Shown here: one piece after another, positions 6,425 through 11,274 of the stretch
Numbering within the stretch: the first letter of the stretch is position 1
Layout of the letters: the number at the start of each line of letters is the position of its first letter
Assembly (NCBI GenBank): GCA_900543475.1
Contig: UQRU01000059.1
Span: forward strand, 1-11,274
Length of the DNA: 11,274 nucleotides
Origin: an uncultured Eubacteriales bacterium
Lineage (GTDB): Bacteria; Bacillota; Clostridia; Christensenellales; CAG-138
Direction of reading: 5' to 3'
Notes under the pieces: generated by a model
Told to the model about the DNA's origin: nothing
The model's database searches: none
What the model saw: the letters and a program-made list of their open reading frames with translations, nothing else
Position numbers and translations under genes: made by a program

Positions 6425-7132
6425 ATGAATCCCATCGATATTGCCGTGCTGGTGATCCTGGCGCTATTTGCCCTGGCTGGGCTGTATCGGGGCTTTTTGA
6501 CCGCCCTGTTCAACCTGGGCGCCTATCTGGTTTCTATTTTGCTGGCCTTGCTGTTTATGCCCCTAGGTGCCAACGGCATCCGCTCCAGCGAATCCCTATA
6601 TAATATGATGCTCTACTACACCGAGGGCAGCGAATATATCACCAATGCGGAATATGTCCGGGCGGACATTTCCTCCATCAGCTCCCAGGAGCTTTCCGAT
6701 ATCATCAGCAACGCCCACCTTCCCTACCCCATGGCCAAGGAGATCAGCGAAAACATCGCCACCGAAGCCTTTGCCGACCAGGGAGTCACCACCCTGGGGG
6801 ATTATTTTAACCAGACCATTGTGTGCGTGTTTATCAACATTTTGGTGTTCCTGGCCATCTTTGCCCTGGTGCGGCTGATCCTGGCCTTTGTCATCAATGG
6901 GGTGGACTATGCCTGGTCCTTCCCCCTGCTGCGCAGCGGGGATTCCCTGTTGGGCATGGGCCTGGGGGTGCTCCGGGGCATGTTCGCCCTGTTTCTGCTG
7001 TTTATGCTCCTGCCCATTGGCTTGACCATTCTGGGTCAATTCGAGCTGGTGCAGGCCCTGGTGGATCACTCGGTATTCTCCGCCTTCTTCTACCGCTCCA
7101 ACTTCCTTTTAGCCCTCATGCCCGGCGCGTGA
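6425..7132 (+). CDS. CvpA family membrane protein
   Basis: A 235-residue integral membrane protein. The start is set at 6425 because AAAAGGAGG lies 8 bases upstream; the longer frame from 6371 has no such site. The N-terminus MNPIDIAVLVILALFAL-GLYRGF is the hallmark CvpA pattern, a membrane segment followed by the (Y)RG(F) turn. Membrane segments lie at about 4-23, 26-47, 128-158 and 177-204, with a hydrophilic extracytoplasmic or cytoplasmic loop at 50-127. A second RG turn (GVLRGMFALF) precedes the last segment, as in the family. CvpA proteins are linked to colicin V production and, in other bacteria, to envelope stress tolerance; the role here is unknown. A terminator follows at once, so it ends the unit that starts with the lipid kinase. 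Confidence 0.88.
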   Translation: MNPIDIAVLVILALFALAGLYRGFLTALFNLGAYLVSILLALLFMPLGANGIRSSESLYNMMLYYTEGSEYITNAEYVRADISSISSQELSDIISNAHLPYPMAKEISENIATEAFADQGVTTLGDYFNQTIVCVFINILVFLAIFALVRLILAFVINGVDYAWSFPLLRSGDSLLGMGLGVLRGMFALFLLFMLLPIGLTILGQFELVQALVDHSVFSAFFYRSNFLLALMPGA

Positions 7133-7146
7133 GGCCCGCCCTTCCC

Positions 7147-7182
7147 GGCTGTGTCCCCCTCCCGGCGGCCACAGCCTTTTTT
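7147..7182 (+). terminator. Intrinsic terminator after cvpA
   Basis: GGCTGTG (7147-7153) pairs with CACAGCC (7170-7176) and is followed by T6 (7177-7182), 15 bases after the cvpA stop codon. It separates the lipid-kinase unit from the methyltransferase unit. Confidence 0.8.
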
Positions 7183-7223
7183 CACCGGCTTTTCCATTTT
7201 TTATACCGTTAGGGGGAATGCAT

Positions 7224-8072
7224 ATGTACTTGGCGGACGCTTGGCAAGATTATGAGATCCTGGACGCAGGCAACGGCAATAAACTGGAACGCTGGGGCCA
7301 GGTCCGGCTGCTGCGGCCGGACCCCCAGGCGGTTTGGCCCATGCAGGAGCCCCGGTCCGTGGACGCCCGCTATATCCGCTCCGCCTCCGGAGGCGGCCAT
7401 TGGGAATACACAAAGACCCTGCCCGATAGCTGGACCATCCAATACCGGGACCTGACTTTCCAGGTGCGGCCCACGGGCTTTAAGCACACGGGCCTGTTCC
7501 CGGAGCAGGCGGTCAATTGGGACTGGATGCGGGGCCTGGTGAAAAAGGCGCCCAAGCCCTTCCGGGCCCTGAACCTATTCGCCTATACCGGGGGCGCCAC
7601 CTGCGCCCTGGCGGCGGCAGGGGCGGAGGTGGTCCATGTGGACGCGGCCAAGGGCATGGTGGCCTGGGCCAAGGAAAACCTGGCCCTGTGCGGCTTGGGG
7701 GACAAGCCCGTGCGCTTTATCGTGGACGATGTGATGAAATTTGTGCTGCGGGAGCAGCGCCGGGGCCGGCAATATGAGGGGATCCTCATGGACCCTCCCA
7801 GCTATGGCCGGGGCCCGGGGGGCGAAATGTGGAAGATCGAGGAAAACCTTTACCCCCTGGTGGCGGAATGCTGCAAGCTCCTGTCCCCAGAAGCCCGGTT
7901 TTTCCTGATCAATTCCTATACCACGGGCCTGGCGCCCACGGTGCTTTCCAACGTGCTCCAGGCCGCCCTGCCCGGCCGGGGCGGCCGGATCGAAGCCGGG
8001 GAGGTGGGCTTACCCATCTCCCGGGGGACTCTGGTGCTGCCCTGCGGGGCCAGCGGCCGCTGGTATCGGTGA
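7224..8072 (+). CDS. Class I SAM-dependent methyltransferase (RlmI/COG1092-like)
   Basis: A 282-residue methyltransferase, probably acting on rRNA. The start is placed at ATG 7224 (MYLADAW) because the AGGGGG site is 7 bases upstream; ATG 7218 would be only one base away from it. Key motifs: GLFPEQAVNWDWM (90-102), the SAM-binding motif I NLFAYTGGATCALA (117-130), VDAAKGMVAWAKEN with acidic D140, DDVMKFV (168-174) and the catalytic-type DPPSYGRGPGG (190-200). These match the Methyltrans_SAM domain of RlmI-like 23S rRNA cytosine methyltransferases, but the protein is shorter than RlmI and has no N-terminal PUA domain, so the exact target is unknown. The next gene starts one base after its stop codon, which implies translational coupling. 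A weak promoter-like TATACC lies at 7202-7207. Confidence 0.85.
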   Translation: MYLADAWQDYEILDAGNGNKLERWGQVRLLRPDPQAVWPMQEPRSVDARYIRSASGGGHWEYTKTLPDSWTIQYRDLTFQVRPTGFKHTGLFPEQAVNWDWMRGLVKKAPKPFRALNLFAYTGGATCALAAAGAEVVHVDAAKGMVAWAKENLALCGLGDKPVRFIVDDVMKFVLREQRRGRQYEGILMDPPSYGRGPGGEMWKIEENLYPLVAECCKLLSPEARFFLINSYTTGLAPTVLSNVLQAALPGRGGRIEAGEVGLPISRGTLVLPCGASGRWYR

Positions 8073-8073
8073 T

Positions 8074-9405
8074 ATGGATATCCTGTATCAGGACAACCAC
8101 CTATTGGTGGTGGTCAAGCCTCCCAACATGCCGGTGCAGGCGGATGAGAGCGGGGATCTGGACCTGCTCACTGCCCTAAAGGCCTATATCAAAGAAGCCT
8201 ACCACAAGCCCGGGGCCGTATACCTGGGCCTGGTCCACCGGCTGGACCGGCCTGCCGGGGGGGTGATGGTATTTGCCCGCACCTCCAAGGCGGCCAGCCG
8301 GCTCAGCAGCCAATTCGCGGGCCACGGGGCCAAGAAGCGTTACTTTGCCCTGGCCTGCGGCCACGGGGAAGGCGGTCAGCTTCAGGGGTATATCCGGCGG
8401 CTGCCGGAGGGGGGCGCCTGCCTGTGCCAGGCCCAGGACCCGGAGGCCAAGCCGGCCCGGCTGTCCTACCGGCCCCTGGCCTATGCCCAGGGCCTTACCC
8501 TGGCGGACGTGGCCCTGTACACCGGCCGCCACCACCAGATCCGCCTCCAATTCGCAGGGGCGGGCCTCCCCCTCTACGGGGACCAGCGTTACAATCCCCA
8601 GGCAAAGCCCGGGCAGCAGCTGGCCCTTTGGGCCTATTCCCTCACCATCCAGCATCCTACCCTGCACAAGGCCATGACCTTTACCGCCCTGCCCCAGGGG
8701 GGCGCCTGGGATACCCCCGGCTTTGCCCCGGCTATGGCTGGGGCGGCGGCGGGGTTCCGGCTGGTCTACCAGGATGAAAACCTGCTGGCAGTGGACAAAC
8801 CCACGGGCCTGGCCACCGCCGCAGCGGACGAGGCCCCGGGGGCGGATACCCTGGAAGCCCGGCTTGCTGGCCTGTTTGGGCCTGTCTATCCCCTCCACCG
8901 GCTGGATGTGAACACCACGGGCCTGGTGCTCTTTGCCCGGAACGCCCCCTGCCGGGACGCCCTGCTTGCGGCCTTTGCCCAGCGCCAAATCCATAAGACC
9001 TACCATTGCGTGGTCAAGGGCCGGCCCCAGCCGCCCCAGGCCACCCGGACGGCCTACGCCTGGAAGGACCCCCAGCGGTCCAGGGTCCAGGTGCTGCCCC
9101 GCCCTGCCCCCGAGGCCAAGGAGATGGTCACCAGCTACCAGGTGCTTTCCACCAAGGGGGACGCCTCCCTGCTGGCGGTGGATCTGCATACCGGCCGCAC
9201 CCATCAGATCCGGGCCCACATGGCCTATCTGGGCCATCCCCTGTTGGGGGACGATAAATATGGAGACCGGGATTGGAACCGGCTCCACAAGGTTTCCCTG
9301 CCCCGGCTATGCGCCGTGGCGCTGCGCTTTGACCTGGAACCGGATAGCCCTTACGCCTATCTCAACGATCTGCCCTTGCAGATCCAGCCCCCCTGGACCT
9401 TTTAA
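8074..9405 (+). CDS. Double-domain RluA-family pseudouridine synthase (tandem fusion)
   Basis: A 443-residue protein containing two complete RluA-type pseudouridine synthase domains, which isomerise uridine to pseudouridine in rRNA or tRNA. Domain 1 (about 1-210): DNHLLVVVKPPNMPVQ (7-22), the catalytic loop GLVHRLDRPAGG with Asp58, KKRYFAL with Tyr90, TGRHHQIR (150-157), and LPLYGDQRY. Domain 2 (about 228-443): DENLLAVDKPTGLAT (234-248), YPLHRLDVNTTG with Asp278, HKTYHCVV with Tyr310, TGRTHQIR (373-380), and HPLLGDDKYG. Both have the catalytic Asp, so both look active. A linker rich in Ala, Gly and Pro (about 208-227) joins them. There is no S4 domain. RluA enzymes usually have one catalytic domain in 220-330 residues, so the fusion is unusual. 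One base separates it from the methyltransferase stop codon. The target site cannot be read from the sequence. Confidence 0.9.
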   Translation: MDILYQDNHLLVVVKPPNMPVQADESGDLDLLTALKAYIKEAYHKPGAVYLGLVHRLDRPAGGVMVFARTSKAASRLSSQFAGHGAKKRYFALACGHGEGGQLQGYIRRLPEGGACLCQAQDPEAKPARLSYRPLAYAQGLTLADVALYTGRHHQIRLQFAGAGLPLYGDQRYNPQAKPGQQLALWAYSLTIQHPTLHKAMTFTALPQGGAWDTPGFAPAMAGAAAGFRLVYQDENLLAVDKPTGLATAAADEAPGADTLEARLAGLFGPVYPLHRLDVNTTGLVLFARNAPCRDALLAAFAQRQIHKTYHCVVKGRPQPPQATRTAYAWKDPQRSRVQVLPRPAPEAKEMVTSYQVLSTKGDASLLAVDLHTGRTHQIRAHMAYLGHPLLGDDKYGDRDWNRLHKVSLPRLCAVALRFDLEPDSPYAYLNDLPLQIQPPWTF

Positions 9406-9414
9406 GGAGGAACC

Positions 9415-10095
9415 ATGCAGACCTTCAAAACCTTCGACATCGTGGGGCCAAGGATGATCGGCCCTTCCAGCTCCCATACCGCCGGGGCCGCCCGGCTGGC
9501 CTATGTGGCCTGGCGCATCGCCGGGGAGGACGTGCAGCGGGCGGAATTGACCCTATACGGCTCCTTTGCCCAGACCGGTAAGGGCCACGGTACCGACAAA
9601 GCCCTCTTGGCCGGGGTGTTGGGCCTGCATCCGGACGATGAACGGCTGCGCTATTCCCGGCTGCTGGCCCAGGAGGCCGGCGTGGACTATACCATCCGCT
9701 TCGTGGGCGAGCCTCCCACCCATTACGATTACGCCAACATGGCCCGCATCCGCATCGAAAGCCACGACGGCCGGATCACCGACGTATTGGGGGCCTCCAT
9801 CGGCGGCGGAAACATCCTCATCACCGAGATCAACGGCCTGGAAGTGGAATTCACAGGGGAATATCCCACCCTCATCGTCCGCCACAACGACCAGCCCGGC
9901 GTCATTTGCCGGGTGACCGCCGTATTGGCGGACGCGGCCATCAATGTGGCGGGCATGAAGGTATTTCGCCATTCCCGGGGCCAGGACGCCTATATGATCA
10001 TCGAGACCGATACCCATGTGGCCCCCCACGTCCAGGAGGCGGTTTTCGCTTGCAGCGACAACATCCTGGCCATCCGGGCCATTGACAACCAGTAA
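9415..10095 (+). CDS. sdaAB: L-serine dehydratase, beta subunit
   Basis: The beta subunit of the iron-sulfur L-serine dehydratase, which deaminates L-serine to pyruvate and ammonia in the cytosol. The N-terminal part carries the hallmark GPSSSHTAGA (16-25) and GSFAQTGKGHGTDKAL (49-64). The middle has ASIGGGNILITEING (127-141). Residues about 150-226 form an ACT domain, starting PTLIVRHNDQPGVICRVTAV and passing through NVAGMKVFRHSRGQDAYMII; such domains usually bind amino acids. The 226-residue length is typical for the two-subunit form found in Firmicutes. AAGGAGG overlaps the stop codon of the pseudouridine synthase and is 4 bases from the ATG, so the gene is likely coupled to it. The alpha subunit follows 12 bases downstream. 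Confidence 0.96.
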   Translation: MQTFKTFDIVGPRMIGPSSSHTAGAARLAYVAWRIAGEDVQRAELTLYGSFAQTGKGHGTDKALLAGVLGLHPDDERLRYSRLLAQEAGVDYTIRFVGEPPTHYDYANMARIRIESHDGRITDVLGASIGGGNILITEINGLEVEFTGEYPTLIVRHNDQPGVICRVTAVLADAAINVAGMKVFRHSRGQDAYMIIETDTHVAPHVQEAVFACSDNILAIRAIDNQ

Positions 10096-10107
10096 GGAGG
10101 CCGAACC

Positions 10108-10977
10108 ATGACCTATGTATTCAACACCGGGGCCGAACTGCTGGCCTGCTGCCGGGAAGAAGGCATCCCCATCCATGAAGCCATGATCCGGCGGGAGCTG
10201 GAGCTGGGGGACTTGGGCCGCAACGACCTGCGAGAGGAAATGCAAAGAAACCTGACGGTCATGCGGGCCTCCGTGGAAAAGGGCCTGGAGGACGCCCCTC
10301 GTTCCGTTTCCGGCCTGTCCGGCGGGGATGCGCAAAAGCTGGACGCCTATCAGGATAAGGCGCTTCTGGGCAAAACCGCCACCCAGGCGGCCGCCGCCGC
10401 CATGGCGGTGGTGGAGGTGAACGCCGCCATGGGCCGGATCGTGGCCGCCCCTACCGCCGGGGCCAGCGGCATTTTACCCGGGGTGCTCCTTTCTGCAGCC
10501 CGCCGCCGGAATTGGAGCGACGATAAGCTCATCGACGGCCTGTTCACCGCCGCCGCCATCGGCGCCATCATCGCCGCCCAGGCTACCATCGCCGGGGCGG
10601 AAGGCGGCTGCCAGGCGGAAACCGGCGCAGGCGCCGCCATGGCCGCCGCCGCCATCGCCGCCCTGTCCGGCGCTCAACCCCCTGCCTGCCTGGACGCGGC
10701 GGCCATCGCCCTGAAAAACGTCATGGGCCTTGTGTGCGATCCCGTGGCCGGGCTGGTGGAATGTCCCTGCATCAAACGCAACGCCATGGGGGCTGTCAAC
10801 GCCCTCTTGGCCGCCGACCTGGTGATGGCCGGCGTATCCAGCGTGATCCCCTTTGACGAAACCGTGTCCGCCATGCGTTCTGTGGGCAAGGCCCTCCCCC
10901 TGGATCTGCGGGAGACCGCCCGGGGCGGCTTGGCCGCTACCCCCACCGGCCGCCGCATCGCTGAGGGGCTTAACTAG
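10108..10977 (+). CDS. sdaAA: L-serine dehydratase, alpha subunit (iron-sulfur)
   Basis: The catalytic alpha subunit, pairing with the upstream beta subunit. It holds an oxygen-sensitive [4Fe-4S] cluster that acts as a Lewis acid to eliminate the serine hydroxyl. Residues C168 (in GAEGGCQAETG), C210 (in GLVCDPVAG) and C221 (in VECPCIKRNA) have the spacing CX41CX10C, the same as the cluster ligands known from single-chain type 2 serine dehydratases. Other family segments are SGLSGGDAQKL (68-78), IVAAPTAGASGILPG (111-125) and SVIPFDETVSAMRSVG (245-260). The 289-residue length is normal. AAGGAGG overlaps the sdaAB stop codon with 7-base spacing. It is the last gene of the unit; hairpins follow. 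In anaerobes this enzyme feeds serine into pyruvate fermentation. Confidence 0.96.
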   Translation: MTYVFNTGAELLACCREEGIPIHEAMIRRELELGDLGRNDLREEMQRNLTVMRASVEKGLEDAPRSVSGLSGGDAQKLDAYQDKALLGKTATQAAAAAMAVVEVNAAMGRIVAAPTAGASGILPGVLLSAARRRNWSDDKLIDGLFTAAAIGAIIAAQATIAGAEGGCQAETGAGAAMAAAAIAALSGAQPPACLDAAAIALKNVMGLVCDPVAGLVECPCIKRNAMGAVNALLAADLVMAGVSSVIPFDETVSAMRSVGKALPLDLRETARGGLAATPTGRRIAEGLN

Positions 10978-11000
10978 GCTTGCGCTCTGTCGCGCCGCCA

Positions 11001-11025
11001 TGTGGGGGGCTACTCGCCCCCCACA
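11001..11025. repeat. 10-bp stem hairpin after sdaAA
   Basis: TGTGGGGGGC (11001-11010) and GCCCCCCACA (11016-11025) pair perfectly around TACTC. There is no T-tract, so it is not a classical terminator. It begins 24 bases after the sdaAA stop codon and could protect the 3' end of the mRNA. Confidence 0.6.
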
Positions 11026-11033
11026 CCCCCTAG

Positions 11034-11054
11034 CCCGCTTTTGAAAAAAGCGGG
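11034..11054. repeat. Symmetric hairpin with T4/A4 stem arms
   Basis: CCCGCTTTT (11034-11042) pairs with AAAAGCGGG (11046-11054) around GAA. On either strand there is no T-tract after the stem, but the internal A/T arms are unusual. It lies 9 bases after the preceding hairpin. Confidence 0.55.
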
Positions 11055-11101
11055 GGAAAACTGGCTGGAAAACTTTTCTGGGTTTGCAACGGATTATGCT
11101 G

Positions 11102-11140
11102 GCCCGCCGCTCATCGGGAGCGGCGGGCTCGTTTTGTTTG
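11102..11140 (+). terminator. Intrinsic terminator of the serine dehydratase operon
   Basis: GCCCGCCGCTC (11102-11112) and GAGCGGCGGGC (11118-11128) form a perfect 11-bp stem with a 5-base loop, followed by TCGTTTTGTTTG. It lies about 125 bases after the sdaAA stop codon and is the best terminator candidate for this unit. Confidence 0.7.
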
Positions 11141-11235
11141 TAGGAAGTTGAGGTGGGAAAGGTTGGCGGATGGATCGTTTGGCCGGTGGAAGATCCCAGC
11201 GGCCCGGGGGGGCGGCGGGCGCGCACAGCGCGCAC

Positions 11236-11274
11236 AAAGCAAGGGCGGGGGCCTTTGGCCCCCGCCCAAGCTTT
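11236..11274. terminator. Bidirectional terminator hairpin at the right edge
   Basis: GGGCGGGGGCC (11243-11253) pairs with GGCCCCCGCCC (11257-11267) around TTT. After an AA/AA mismatch the pairing continues with AAAGC (11236-11240) and GCTTT (11270-11274). The window ends in the T-tract, so its full length cannot be seen. It is preceded by the small hairpin GCGCGC-ACA-GCGCGC (11219-11233). Confidence 0.65.

Larger units (their letters stand above)
10978..11274. other. Gene-free 3' region with a series of hairpins
   Basis: I see no coding sequence in this stretch. It contains at least five perfect hairpins, at 11001-11025, 11034-11054, 11102-11128, 11219-11233 and 11236-11274, which are described separately or in the findings. 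The sequence between 11129 and 11218 has no recognisable element. Confidence 0.6.

Noticed and set aside
8176..9288. 370-codon open frame on the minus strand
   Set aside because: It lies entirely antisense to the double pseudouridine synthase, whose motifs are unambiguous. The translation is rich in Gly, Pro and Gln without any recognisable domain, as expected for an antisense frame in GC-rich DNA.
9553..10335. 260-codon open frame on the minus strand
   Set aside because: It is antisense to sdaAB and the start of sdaAA, both of which carry clear family motifs. No ribosome-binding site or known domain is visible.

Overview
The window is high-GC DNA that reads like a chromosome of a Firmicutes/Clostridia bacterium, probably an Oscillospirales-type gut anaerobe. 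The grounds are strong AAGGAGG ribosome-binding sites, sigma-A type promoters, two-subunit iron-sulfur serine dehydratase genes (sdaAB/sdaAA), and DUF6465-like, DUF5711-like and CvpA genes typical of clostridial genomes. The taxonomic guess is inference. No tRNA, rRNA, CRISPR array, transposase or phage gene was seen.

Left part (1-2710). A strong bidirectional terminator (29-67) and non-coding DNA precede a minus-strand group that is visibly more AT-rich than its surroundings. It holds a secreted protein with a signal peptide and a glycine-rich hydrophobic segment (993-1673), followed by two tandem paralogous small membrane proteins (651-962 and 264-584). None has a function I recognise; a secreted effector with membrane partners or immunity proteins is one speculative reading. 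Positions 1674-2710 have no convincing gene. They change from AT-rich to extremely GC-rich and contain a 162-base stretch with no A or T, including a run of 34 G (a likely sequencing or assembly artefact), then a cluster of hairpins and a 17-bp tandem repeat.

Middle (2711-4235). A DUF6465-like basic small protein and dapF (lysine/peptidoglycan precursor synthesis) lie on the minus strand, each with a good sigma-A promoter. dapF most likely starts at a GTG at 4027.

Right part (4236-11274), all plus strand. Transcription unit one: a diacylglycerol-kinase-family lipid kinase, a membrane-anchored propeller-like protein (DUF5711-like) and a CvpA-family membrane protein, closed by a terminator at 7147-7182. 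Transcription unit two: a class I methyltransferase of the RlmI-like type, a 443-residue protein made of two complete RluA-type pseudouridine synthase domains, then sdaAB and sdaAA. These are spaced 1 to 12 bases apart, so RNA modification genes are probably co-transcribed and translationally coupled with serine deamination. Several hairpins follow (11001-11274). The last pair mirrors the hairpin pair at the left edge of the window.

Most worth a second look: the fused double pseudouridine synthase, the AT-rich secreted/membrane protein cluster, the G/C-only block, and the dispersed intergenic hairpin and repeat motifs.
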